From Turritopsis dohrnii (Eukaryota; Cnidaria; Hydrozoa; Anthoathecata; Oceaniidae), in the NCBI GenBank assembly GCA_027922465.2, contig BQMF02000068.1, positions 868,001 to 932,000 on the forward strand: a stretch of DNA of 64,000 nucleotides. The letters are read 5' to 3'. Position 1 is the first letter of the stretch. Every line of letters starts with the position of its first letter. A program made the translations under genes and the position numbers. The notes under the pieces were generated by a model, which did not search any database, was not told the origin of the DNA, and was given only the letters and a program-made list of their open reading frames with translations. Positions 1 to 11,720 of this stretch are shown piece after piece.

Positions 1-176
1 GCTGTTCGCTGCCTTTCTCTGATTTCCAATTTCCAATTCGATTTTATCAATGTTAAGGACAATTATGGTGTAGAATATTAATTATGACGTAGAATATTAA
101 TTATCCCATCCACAATACGCATTCACGGCATGACGCCGCTCTAACAAACATTTTAAAGATTCTCTCTGCCCCGTAG

Positions 177-361
177 ACCTATTCTGGCCTCTTCTGTATC
201 GCAGTCAACCCCTACCGCCGTCTACCCATCTATACAGATCAGGTAGTGCAAATGTACCGTGGAAAACGAAGACCAGAAATGCCGCCTCATGTTTTTGCTA
301 TCGTCGACACTGCGTACCAGGACATGTTGATCGAACATGAGAATCAGTCCATGTTGATTAC
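177..361 (+). other. MyHC: Myosin alternative exon, pair 1 copy a
   Basis: 185-nt exon between acceptor ccgtag and donor gtgagt, phase 0 in and phase 2 out. It encodes the 61 residues from [10 protein letters not shown] to NQSMLI plus two bases of the next codon, the segment just before the P-loop. Copy b (645-829) has the same length and phases. Splicing both copies in series would shift the frame, because 185 is not a multiple of three, so only one can be used. Six of 62 residues differ between copies: I/V, Q/E, V/I, Q/K, V/I and I/T. Confidence 0.9.
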
Positions 362-3300
362 GTGAGTAAAACAGAGCACGTAAACATGGAACTCCTGTCT
401 CCAGAAAGAAATGTTCTTGTTTTAAGAAACACTTCTTTCTCAGCATGACAGTTGATGTTTCTAGGTACATGAAACTATTTAACTATATAACAACATAAAC
501 TATATAAATTTTAAAACGAGTCACCACAAAGATGTTCGCAAACGCAAACGCGGCTACCGTCAACTCTGGATGTAAATGACAGAATGTCGGAAAAAAACTA
601 AGTAGACAAACTTTTGGGACCTGAATGTTTTGTTTTGCTTTCAGACGTACTCGGGTTTGTTTTGTGTGGCCGTCAACCCCTATCGAAGACTTCCTATATA
701 TACTGATGAGGTCATCAAAATGTATCGGGGTAAACGGCGGCCCGAAATGCCGCCACACATTTTCGCAATTGTGGACACTGCATATCAAGATATGTTAACA
801 GAGCACGAAAACCAGTCAATGTTGATTACGTAAGTAATAAACGCCCATTGAGGGTGACTGGTTTACACCCATGACTTCTGCACATAATTCTGCACTATAT
901 TTACGGTATTCGGTTAATAGTAAACTCACAGTTCAAGTGGGTATAGCTACCTGTATCACTTGTTTTTACTCGCATACGAACTGTCAGCTTGCTGAATATT
1001 CATCCCAACTCTTCCCAAGTAAAAGATCTTTAGTTTTTTTTCTGCTATATTCGTAAATTTAAGATCGAAAGAAAATTTCAGATCTTTTCTTTGAGTTTTG
1101 GGACGGATGCGAGGTTGTATTTGTAAAGAAATCTAAAGATAAATTATTCTTCTGACAGTGGTGAGTCTGGTGCTGGTAAAACTGAAAACACAAAGAAAGT
1201 CATCCAATATATTGCTAAAGTAGCTGGCGTTGAAAAGAAACCTAAAAGCGTAAGTAAATTTTCCTACAAATTTGCAATAACTTATGTATGGCCACGATTC
1301 CATCGGAATTCATCTTCAATGAAATATAGTGAAAAACATATATAGTTCAAGATAAAGTGAAGTGGCTTTTGTACATTCTTCCAATAAGGAAATGTTTTTC
1401 CACTGATGAAAACCAAGCTTTGAAAGAGCGACTACGCCTGCTGCCTGTTTATTATGTCTGAGATTACTTGGTATGGGTAGGGATTACTTGGTATTGGTAG
1501 GTTGTCATGGCTACTTAAGTCGTCACACGAAATATGGATAAAATTCAGTGAAATCTAGGTATGGCGAGCCATATAGGTATGGCGAGCTTTAACTTTCAAA
1601 ATGTCCTCGTTTGTTTACGAAATTCTCCCTTAAAATCCTGCTTGCACCAAACTTTTGAAATGGCGAACCATTTTGCGTCCCTATACAGTTCGTTATGCCA
1701 AGAGTTTACTGAAAATAATAATATATCCTCCCTCTTTGTCCATTCATTATCACTATACTAACAATTTTCCCTGTTCTCTCATCCATTCACTATTCATCAA
1801 CACTTCACCACACATACATTTCCACACTTCATTCATTTCATTCACTATCACCTCATATAAAACGATATAGCAACAAGAAGAACCAGCCGCAGGAGCGATG
1901 ATCAAAGGAGATTTAGACGAGCAAGTTGTCCAAGCCAATCCACTCTTGGAAGCTTTTGGAAATGCTAAAACCACAAGGAACAACAACTCCTCTCGATTCG
2001 TAAGTTCGGCACAAACATGCCACACAATAGCAAGAGCACCGTGTTAGAGACACATGAAGATGTGTGATCAACCATCAACCAATCAGCTTCCACCACCATA
2101 TACTAACAAACAAATATTTTCTAATTATTAATTAATTCTATGATACACATACACCTAAATCTAGAATCAATCTTTGGATGAACAAGTCGTGGAAGCCAAT
2201 CCACTTCTGGAAGCTTTTGGAAATGCTAAAACCACAAGGAACAACAACTCGTCACGTTTCGTAAGTTGCACCATAAGGAATTCTACTTTCACTTACACAA
2301 AAAACAATCCATATACACTTGTGTTGGTGAAGGTGGAAAGCTTTAGAAAAGACAGTTTTCTATTGTGTGGCATCTATGTTTTTTCATGCATCAATTGCAC
2401 GAAATGTGAGTGTATTCAGTTTTTCTCTGCTACGATATTCCTTCCAATAAAAAATTCCAGATAGCGTTTTTATTTATCTTATGTGTTAGTGAAGACTTGT
2501 TTGCAATGAGAGAAAATACTCAATTTTTCTGATATGTTTCATTAAATATTTGATGGATTTCGCCTCAGGGTAAATTCATTCGTTGTCATTTCTCACAAAC
2601 TGGTAAATTAGCTGGTGCAGACATTGAGTCGTGTAAGTTAAACTCTTCACCATCAAATTTACAACCAACTTGGCCAAAATGTTGCTAGTAGCTATAAAAA
2701 CTTTTTATTTTAGATTTGCTTGAAAAGAATCGAGTCGTCCATCAAGGTTCCGCGGAAAGGAACTACCACATTTTCTATCAGTTGCTGTACGCTACGACTG
2801 ATGAGGAAATCGGAAAACTTTGCCTTCCAACAAGAAAATCGGAAGAATATGTGTTTTTGGCTGAAGGTGTGCCCTCAGTCGATGCTATTGATGACCATGA
2901 GGAGTATGCAGCCACCGTGGTACGAATATATCATTCACAACACATCGTGGATATGATGAGGGCGCGTTTTTCACAGCATGCTCCTTGTTTTATAGAATGC
3001 CATCAAAGTCCTTGGTTTCAGTGATGATGAACAACTGTCAATGTTTAAAATTTGTTCAGCCATTCTTAACTTTGGAAACATGAAGTTTAAGCAGAAACCA
3101 AGAGACGAGCAAGCTGAAGTAGTCGACCCGGCAGGTATGTCGTCTGTGCTTTCCTTGACGTTGTAATGAAGTTTACAAAGACGATGACGTCATTTCCCTC
3201 TAACAATAGATGGAGAACGTGTCGGTTATTTGTTGGGTTTGCCGGTTGGAGAATTTCACAAATCTTTAATCAAACCAAAAGTTAAAGTCGGCAATGAATT

Positions 3301-6300
3301 TGTCAACAAAGGTCAAAATGTGGCACAGGTCTTGTACGCTGTGGCCGCTTTATCAAAAGCCTTATTTGAACGCATGTTTTGGTGGATTGTTGCACGTGTA
3401 AACAAAGCCTTAGACACAAAAGAAAGAAGATCATATTTCATCGGTGTCTTGGATATCGCTGGCTTTGAAATTTTTGACGTATGTATTATAACTAAATTAC
3501 ACTAGAAAAAATTACAATGACGTTAGTTGCGACTTAATTATGATATTTTCCCTTCAATAGTACAATTCATTTGAGCAGTTGTGTATCAATTTGACCAATG
3601 AAAAACTACAACAGTTTTTCAACCATCACATGTTCGTACTTGAGCAAGAAGAATACAAAAAAGAAGGTATACATTGGGAGTTTATCGATTTTGGTATGGA
3701 TCTTGAATGCACCATCGATCTTATTGAAAAGGTATGTCATTCTCTAATTTCGATATCATTCGGGAATGTATTAATTTTTGCAATACTGACATGTTGTGTA
3801 TTCAGCCTATGGGTATCTTCGCCATGTTGGAAGAAGAATGTATCGTTCCAAAAGCCACAGACCAGACCTACTTGAATAAATTACATAAGCAACATGGAGG
3901 CGGTAACAACAAGTCTTACACCAAGCCCACTCCTAAGCAAACAAAAGCTGGTGGAGGAGATTTCATTCTGCATCATTATGCTGGCTCTGTTGGTTACAGT
4001 GTCGCAAACTGGCTGGAGAAAAATAAGGATCCCATCAATGAGCACACTGCCCAACTATTCTCTAAAGCTACTGACGCATTGGTTAACCATCTGTTCCAAG
4101 ACTACAACCCTGACCGTGAGTAGTCTCTCAGTTTTCTTAAAGTCAGGAATCTGTATCAAACTGTATCTGACTCTTGACACCATCAAATTTGTAGTGACTG
4201 GAGGTCGACGAAAGGGAAGTGCTTTCCAGACTGTCAGTTTCCGTCACAAGGAACAATTGAAGAATTTATTGTCTACACTGATGAGCACACAGCCTCACTT
4301 CGTACGATGTATTATTCCAAACGAGAAGAAAACACCTGGTATGGTGGAAGGAACACTTGTTCTTCACCAACTGAGATGTAATGGTGTACTGGAGGGAATC
4401 CGTATTTGCAGAAAAGGATTTCCATCAAGGATGTTGTTCCAAGATTTTAGACAGAGGTTTGTTTATAACTGTGAAACACCACCAGGATCATAAAAAAACG
4501 TATGAACAGTAAATTCTTTTGAACTTAATTTAAATTGTTGCTATAGATACCAAATTCTCGCAGCATCCGCAATTCCATCTGGCTTCATCGATGGTAAAGT
4601 AGCTGCCGAGAAACTGATCGAAGCGCTTCAGCTAGATCAAAGTGAATATCGTGTGGGGACTACTAAAGTCTTCTTCAGGGCAGGTATTGTTGGTGAATTA
4701 GAAGACATGAGGGACGAAAGGCTTTCTAAAATCATTTCACAATTTCAAGCATATTGCAAAGGTCACCTTATGCGAATTGAATACAAGAAGATGTGCGATC
4801 AAAGGTACGTTTCTTCATCATCGTTCATTTTGTATTTTGATTGAACGCAACGATTACTTTTCTATCCATTTTACATGTTAGACTTGGTTTGGCTGTTATT
4901 CAGCGAAACGTTCGAAAGTTCTTGTTTTTGAGAAACTGGTCATGGTGGAAACTGTACATTAAGGTGCAACCATTATTGAGTATCGCACGTGCTGAAGATG
5001 AGATGAAAGAAAAAGAGGAAGCTCTGAAGAAAGCTCAAGAACAAGCAAAACAAGATGAAGAAGCAAAAAAGAAGATGGAAGAACAATTAACTGACACTAT
5101 TGCTGAAAAAGAAAAGTTGTTTGCGGAGCTTCAAGCTGAGACAGATCGCTTGATCGCTGCTGAAGATAAACTCATGCAGACTCAATCACTTAAAGTAATC
5201 AACTACACAGTTTTTTTTTTATAAGAATTCTTTTTATAAGAATCACAAGGCTCAAATTTGCAAAATTTTAAGAATCTTTTAAGAATAATGCTGAGCCTAA
5301 AAAATTTTAATCAATTTTTTTCTTCAGTTAGAGTTTTTCAACTTTCCGTTTTTTTTTATCTACAGTGTAAATCAGGCATAACCATTTTCGAGCTTTCGAT
5401 GATATTATCCTAAAAGAAACAAACTTATTAACGTTTTGTTAAAATAATTAGTCCCTTCTTCTTTTTCGCACGTTTGAGACTACTTTAAGGGAAAATATAC
5501 ATATTTTGACCATTAATTAAAAAAAAATTCTCTTGCTCTTCTTTTAAAATTTAAGAATCACTTAAGAATATTTTAAGGCTCAAAACTGAAAATTTTTAAG
5601 AATCATTTCGATTTATGTAATTCTTATAAAAAAAAACTGTGTATCTATCCAACATCATGTGAAATCTAATAAACGTTTTCCTACGAGTATTTCTTCATTG
5701 TTGTTAGGACAAATTAGAGGCAAGTCTGAATGAAGCATTGGAAAAACTTGATGGTGAAGAGCATTCAGTTACAGTGCTTGAAGAGAAAGTGAATGAAGCA
5801 GAACAAAAGATTGAAGAATTGACAAACAAACGTGAAGAAATGGCTGCCAATATCAGCAAAGTAAGCTCGAATCACTCGTATATTTTCTTTATACGTATAG
5901 TCAATAAACTGAATACAACTGGTGTTTTTTTCTGTCTAGTTGGAAAATGAGAAGTCAAGTCGCGATAAGCAGATTACCGCCCTGAACGAAGATCTGGCAA
6001 AAGCTGACGAGTCCATCGAAAAACTCAGCAAGGAGAAGAAGAACTTAGATGAGAACTTGCAAGAGCGAACTGAACAGCTTCAGGCGTCAGAGGATAAATG
6101 TAACAGTTTAAACAAGGCCAAAGCCAAAGTAGAAAGCACTTTGAAGGATGTAAGGATTTTTCTATTCCGAAAACTTTATGTATGTGGAAGTTGATTCAAC
6201 TGCTAGATTTTCCTTACAGACGGAACACAACTTAAAGAAAGAAAAAGATGCTAAGGCGAAGGTGGAGAAAGAAAAGCGCAAAGTAGAGGGAGAATTGAAG

Positions 6301-9300
6301 GAGACGAAAGATCAACTAGCCGAGACCGAAAATGAGTTGAAGAACACCCAGGATACTGTTGCTAAGTAAGTAGTTGTCATTCAAGTAACATGATTCTGTG
6401 AAAGTAGTTGTTTTCTTAAACTATCATATATTTGTTTTAAAGGCGTGAAAAAACAATCAAGGAATTAGAGGAGGTGAAGGAAGGACAGGAGAACCAGATC
6501 AAAACACTTCAAAAACGAATCCAAGAGTTGCTAGCAAGGATCGAAGAACTGGAAGAAGAGTTGGAAAATGAGCGAAAACTCAGACAAAAAGTTGAACAAG
6601 CGAGAAAGGATTTGGAAGCACAAGTGGAAGAGTTGCAAGATCAATTAGAAGCGCAAGGTGGCGCTACAACCGCCCAGGTACGTATAGTCTGCTAGGTTGT
6701 GTTCTACGCCATCTCTGTTTCGACAGTACCACAAATATTCCTGATATTTGTTGTTAGGTTGAGGTCAGCAAGAAACGAGAGCAAGAATGTGCGCGCTTGC
6801 GCAAGGAGATGGAAGAACTCAACGCCGCAAATGATGCTGCAATGGCGGCGCAGAAGAACAAACTAAACGCTGCGTTAGCTGAAGCCCAAGAAGAACTAGA
6901 AGCAGTGAAAAAAGCGAAATCAAAGTAATTATTCTTCAGTTAAACGAGAGGAAGGGAAAGAAGAAATTCAAGAATGATTGAAATTTCGATTTGATTTAAA
7001 TGCTTTTTTAGATCTGACAAAGAAAAGAGTGGATTTGCAGCAGAAATCGAAGACTTACATACACAGTTGGAACAAGCCAAGAAGCAAAAGGTCAATTCCG
7101 ACAAAAACAACCGATCTTTGGACGAACAACTGAACGAGTTACGTGGTAAAGTTTCTCAACTGGAAGATTCACTGGCTGAATCAGAAGCAAAGAATATCAA
7201 AACTACTGGAGATGCTTCTGGATTTGCAAAACAACTAGAAGAAGCCGAACATAAGATTGGTCTTTTGAGTAAGAACAACAAGTCACTCGAAGCAGCGCTT
7301 AATGACGCAAAATCAGCGGCTGAGGACGAATCAAAGGTGACTTTGTAATGGAAATCTTTACTTTCTACTTGGGTTGACAAACGTGACACCTACTGAATAT
7401 TTTAGGGTAAGCATGACAACCACCAAAAACTTCAAAATGCTTTGAACGAAATCGAATCATTGCATGAACAGTTAGAAGAGGAACAAGCTGCACGGCAAGA
7501 CTTGCAAAACAAATTCTCACGTGCTAACGCTGACGCCCAGCAATGGAAGAACAAATATGATATGGAAGGTGCTAGCCGAGTGGAAGAGTTGGAAGACGCC
7601 AAAAAGAAACTGGCAGGGCGAGTTCAAGAAATGGAAGAAGCACTTGCCGCTGCTGAAAGTAAAGCTGCTAGCATGGAGAAAGTAAAGAACAGGATGAATG
7701 AGGAAGTAGAAGACTTATTACTCGATCTTGAGAAGGTCAGTAATTTATATTCGAATCGTTTTATGCAAAATGTTTTTGAAATTCATATGAAACCAGAGTT
7801 TTGTTTTTCTGTATTTAGGCACAAGCTCAAGCTGCTAATCTTGAGAAAAAGCAAAAGAAAGTTGACCAGCAAATCAACGAGTGGAAACTCAAATGTGACG
7901 AAATCCAGGCTGATCTGGATAAATCACAACGTGATGCTAGATCCTATTCAACTGAGGTACATGAAAGATTAGCAATGAGATATAAACAGTAGAAGACGTT
8001 GAATTGAATTATTTCTCTTGTTTATTACAGTTATTGAAAGCTCGCACAGCACATGACGACACCATTGAAAAATACGACGCCTTGAAGAAAGAGAGCAGAG
8101 CAATTGCAGGTACATACAATTCTTGTAAATTATTGTAAAGTGTTTTCATACTACTGCTTGATTACATACCGTTATTTAGCTGAACTGCAAAGTGTCACTG
8201 AACAACTCAGCGAGGGTGGTAAAAATAGTGCTGAAGTTGAGAAGGTGCGACGAAAATTGGGCATGGAAAATGAGGAGCTCCAAGTTGCTTTGGAAGAAGC
8301 AGAAGCTGCTCTCGAACAAGAAGAAGGCAAATATCTAAAGGTGCAGTTAGAACTAACACAACTCAAGCAATCAACTGACCGAAAGTTGTCAGAGAAAGAC
8401 GATGAACTAGAAAACTTACGAAAGAACCACCAACGACAGATGGAAGCTTTGCAGAGCACAATCGATTCCGAACAACGTTCCAAATCGGAATCGTTGAAAC
8501 AAAGAAAGAAATACGAATCGGATATTGTTGATTTGGAAGGCCAGTTAGAAACAGCAACTCGTTCTTCAGCTGATTATCAAAAGGCTGTCAAGAAACTGCA
8601 AGCTCAAATAAAGGTCAGTATCACATCTTTCTTTTACGTCATCGATGACGTCACTAATGGCGATGTGTTTTGTTTGTAAAATCTAGGAACTCCAATCAAT
8701 GATTGATGATGAATCACGTGGTCGTGACGACATGAGAGATTCGGCAAGCCGTTCCGAAAGACGCGCCAACGAGCTTGCCGTGCAACTGGATGAAGCACGA
8801 GTTGCCTTAGAACAAGCCGAACGTGCTCGCAAACTTGCCGAAAACGAAAAATCTGAAAATTCCGACCGGGTTGCAGAATTGCAGGCTTTGTATAATAATG
8901 TGGCCAACGCCAAAAGAAAGGCAGAAGGTGATTACCACGCATTGCAGGAAGAAATTGAAGATCTTGAAAACGAAGCAAAAGCTAGTGAAGAGAAGGCACA
9001 ACGAGCCATGGCAGAAGTGGCACGGTTGATGAGTGAAGTGAACAGTGCTCAGGAAAGTGCATCTACAACAGAAAAATCGAAGCAGTTGCTGGCCAAGCAA
9101 GTTGCTGACTTACAATCAAGACTTGAAGATGCTGAAGCCCAAGGTGGAAAAGGACTGAAAAATCAAATCAGAAAACTTGAGCAACGAGTACGAAAAAATT
9201 TTTTTTCTGTCACAATGTTTGTAGTGACTTGCTTGTCAACTTTCTGACAAACTGTTTAGATTATGGAGCTAGAAAGTGATGTTGACACAGAAGCCCGAAA

Positions 9301-10307
9301 AGCCGCTGATACCGTCAAACTAGCTCGAAAGAGCGAGAAAAGAGTGAAGGAGTTGCAATTCCAACTTGAAGATGAACACAAGGCCGTGGAAAGAGCGCAA
9401 GATACTGCAGAGAAGTTAAATACTAAAATGAAAAAGATGAGGATGCAGCTTGAAGAATCTGTAAGGATTGCCAACGTATTTCTTGAAGGTTCTTGAATGG
9501 TTCATTTAACAGTTTCACTGTTGTTTATTAGGAACAACAAAACTCACAATGGCAAGCGAAGTATAAGAAAGCTGCAGTTGAGTTAGAAGATGCCGAAGAA
9601 AGATGTGAAGCTGCTGAACAGGCATTACAGAAAGCCAGACAACGAGCTCGCGGTGCATCTGGAGCAACAACTCGAGGAGTAAGTGCAACAATGTGTAATA
9701 AACAAGACATATACTTTGATTAAACGCACACTCCTAATCTTTGTTTAGCGAAGGAACATTCGCTTGAGCTATATCGAGGCTAGACGAGCGTAAATGTTAA
9801 TATTGCTTATTTACTCGTTCGTTGCACTTTTCAACAGGTTTCTGCAGCGACGTCGCGGGCTCGCTCCAGATTACGAACACCACAACACGACGATTGAACA
9901 GCACTGTTTGCACGGGTAACGCTATACACATATACCATACATATATCTTACTGGCTGACAACAGCGTGTGGCTTGATATTTAAAGCTACATTATACACTC
10001 AACATACATGCTAACCCTCTTGATCTTCGTTTTTCTTCATACTGGTTACAAATTTCCAATAACACAAACATGACAGTTGAACTCTTTCTGCTGTATTTTC
10101 TGGAACTGTTCTTACTGAAAGATATTCCTGCAGCAGTCTTTACTGGGGGATAACTATATACTCAATGTAATTATAGTTAGTGTTTGCACCATGTCCAAGA
10201 TAAACACATACTGTAACGGCTACGTTGTTTTTTTATTTTAGGCTAGTCGAGCTCCAAGCCAACCAAGAACCCCCCGCTCAAAAACCGCAAAACCTGGAGA
10301 AGACTAA
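177..10307 (+). CDS. MyHC: Striated-type myosin heavy chain, 5' end missing
   Basis: Class II myosin heavy chain, the actin-based ATPase motor and coiled-coil rod of thick filaments. The window opens inside the motor, so the N-terminal SH3-like part lies upstream. Constitutive exons: 1159-1249 (P-loop GESGAGKT), 2569-2632, 2714-2919, 2996-3134, 3210-3478 (switch II DIAGFE), 3561-3731, 3806-4115, 4195-4456, 4547-4804, 4882-5194 (IQ region, head-rod junction), then rod exons 5708-5860, 5940-6149, 6220-6365, 6443-6677, 6758-6924, 7012-7336, 7406-7735, 7819-7956, 8031-8109, 8180-8613, 8687-9187, 9260-9460, 9532-9678. All junctions are GT/AG and phase-consistent. Switch I reads NNNSSRF. Rod stretches such as [20 protein letters not shown] resemble striated rather than non-muscle myosins; that class call is from memory. 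Alternative exons at the front, at loop 1 and at the C-terminus are listed separately. Confidence 0.96.
645..829 (+). other. MyHC: Myosin alternative exon, pair 1 copy b
   Basis: Second version of the exon encoding the segment before the P-loop. It lies between acceptor ctttcag and donor gtaagt and is 185 nt, the same as copy a. It reads [10 protein letters not shown] at the start and [13 protein letters not shown] at the end. The donor leaves AC, completed to Thr by the first base of the P-loop exon at 1159. DNA divergence is mostly at third positions, which suggests an old duplication held by purifying selection. Confidence 0.9.
1871..1999 (+). other. MyHC: Myosin alternative exon, long loop 1
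   Basis: 129-nt exon, phase 0 at both ends, after acceptor atatag and before donor gtaagt. It starts [14 protein letters not shown], continues [19 protein letters not shown] and ends NNNSSRF. The first 14 residues extend loop 1, the surface loop at the 25K/50K junction, just after VEKKPKS of the preceding exon. The rest covers the helix up to switch I. It is an alternative to 2165-2260. Loop 1 length is known in other class II myosins to tune ADP release. Confidence 0.9.
2165..2260 (+). other. MyHC: Myosin alternative exon, short loop 1
   Basis: 96-nt exon, phase 0 at both ends, after acceptor atctag and before donor gtaagt. It encodes NQS, then [19 protein letters not shown] through NNNSSRF. 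It matches the 1871-1999 exon except that loop 1 is 11 residues shorter and VQA becomes VEA. Both exons are multiples of three, so joint inclusion would not shift the frame, but it would duplicate switch I and is structurally implausible. Confidence 0.9.
5206..5641. mobile_element. MITE with TA target duplication, in myosin intron
   Basis: 436-bp AT-rich element in the intron between rod exons 4882-5194 and 5708-5860. The ends are inverted repeats of about 24 bp: CACAG, a T run, then ATAAGAATT, and its complement ending ACTGTG. TA flanks it at 5204-5205 and 5642-5643. Inside are repeated ttaagaatc and ggctcaaa motifs. There is no coding capacity. The TA duplication suggests mobilisation by a Tc1/mariner-type transposase (inference). 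Confidence 0.8.
9749..9793 (+). other. MyHC: Myosin alternative tail exon 1
   Basis: After acceptor tgtttag this exon adds 14 residues, [14 protein letters not shown], then TAA. It enters in phase 0, matching the donor at 9678. It is the nearest of three phase-0 terminal exons. It could also be read through as the 5' part of a longer terminal exon covering tail 2. Confidence 0.65.
9838..9897 (+). other. MyHC: Myosin alternative tail exon 2
   Basis: After acceptor ttcaacag this exon adds 19 residues starting [15 protein letters not shown], then TGA. Phase 0 matches the donor at 9678. The Ser/Arg-rich, Thr-Pro-containing content fits a non-helical myosin tailpiece. Confidence 0.65.
10242..10307 (+). 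other. MyHC: Myosin alternative tail exon 3
   Basis: After a strong pyrimidine tract and acceptor ttttag this exon adds 21 residues, with [14 protein letters not shown] at its core, then TAA. It is phase 0. Like tail 2 it is basic and carries an RTP motif. As the distal exon with the best acceptor it is probably the default C-terminus (inference). Confidence 0.75.
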
Positions 10308-11720
10308 ATGTCCTGCACTATTGATACCTGCACATAGTTAGATACCATGTTTGGAATATTTTTTGTATAAATTGTTTCTGTAGTTAGCTTTTTTTGGAAT
10401 TTTCCATTTTTTGTAATTTGTTTTGAGCACCAAGAAAATTATTTGTATATAGACTCCTTGTTTCACCGAACTCGGCCTTTTCACAAAATTGACTTTTCAA
10501 CATTTTGCCAGTCACTGTATGAAAAATGTCACTATCAACACAAGCAGTGTAGTGCTAATAATCATCAAACATGAGAACGAAATTGTCAGATTTTACGTCG
10601 GCAAACCAACATGAAAAGTCAGGGTCACGCTTGCAAATCATTGGTGTCAGGAACATGTAAGAACTAACCACATTGAAGCTTGATGTTTAAAAGAAAACAA
10701 AGTTGAACATTCCCATAATTATTTTAGAAATTTCAGAAATTATTCAAATTTTAAAGAAGGTTCCTTGATTGATGATATCTATACAAGACCCTGGGTTCGA
10801 GGTTGATACAAAACCAACAAGAAAATGCAGCCAGCTATTGTATTGCAAGTGTTACAATCTTTCCATAGCCACACAAAAGGGAAATAATATCGACCCCTGA
10901 CTTTCCCTGGTTTTCCTATATTTTTTCCATGACCAAGTCATATGAAAACCATAGAAACATTTTGATATCTAGTAACTAAAACAATTTGAATCAGTTTAAT
11001 CATGGACGTATAAAGAGATACGTCCATGGTTTAATAGACGAAGATAAAAATTATAAATAACATGTGAATCTGGTTAAACCTAGAACAAAGTAATATAGCG
11101 ATAATTCATATTCAAGTAGTGTATTATCAATGATCATTTGTTATCATCTAATTTTTCCATGACGTTTCCTATAAAACCCAATTTTTTCCAGACATTTAAA
11201 AAAGTTCCATGACTTTCCCTGACTTTCGCCAAAAACCCAATTTCCCCCTGACTTTCCATGAATGTACGAACCCTGGGTTCACTTAAAACTTGCTTTCAAC
11301 TTCTTAGGACCAGATCCAACTTTTGATCAGCGCATGCGTAGAACGGTAATTTTTTGTAATTTTATTGTGGATAAAATTTCGCAATTAATTCCATGAAACG
11401 ACATTAGCAAAGCACAAATTCGTGATTAGAGAAATCTTTGACTTATATTGTTGTTTTTAACAAAACAAATTTTTAAGAACTAAAATTTCATTGAAACAAT
11501 TTAAATACAGTAAAGATGTACAAATTTTGTATGAGAATGTTTTTTCGAGCAATTAACGTTTTCATTCGATTCATTATCGTGGTGAATTTATCGAAGTGTT
11601 TTTTTCGCAGGTAACTTTCCTTTTTTAAAGTCGTTTTACAACTTTAGTCGATAGCCAGTGTTTTGATGAACTCCTGATCGTCATCTTTCATCTTCTCCCA
11701 ACTGCGTAGAGTGTAACCGA
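10308..11720. other. Intergenic region between convergent myosin and CPSF4
   Basis: No gene was recognised. It contains the myosin 3' UTR and, from about 10890, a repeat with several copies of gactttccctg and ccatgactttccc. The repeat ends GTACGAACCCTG at 11264-11275. Read on the other strand this gives CAGGGTTCGTAC followed by TGGAAAGTCAGGG, the type of terminus I associate with hAT-superfamily elements. I could not pair it with a clean opposite end, so it is either a solo end or degraded. Confidence 0.45.

Noticed and set aside
1250..1870. Possible further alternative exon in the myosin intron between the P-loop and loop-1 exons
   Set aside because: Only short tandem duplications (around gattacttggtat and aggtatggcgagc) are present. 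No sequence similar to a neighbouring exon was found.
8172..9710. Several minus-strand frames of 60 to 114 codons over the myosin rod
   Set aside because: Ser-rich shadows of Glu/Lys-rich coiled-coil codons; no start context or domain.
10790..10805. ggttcgagg resembling a tRNA T-loop
   Set aside because: No acceptor stem or anticodon arm could be folded around it. No tRNA gene was found anywhere in the window.
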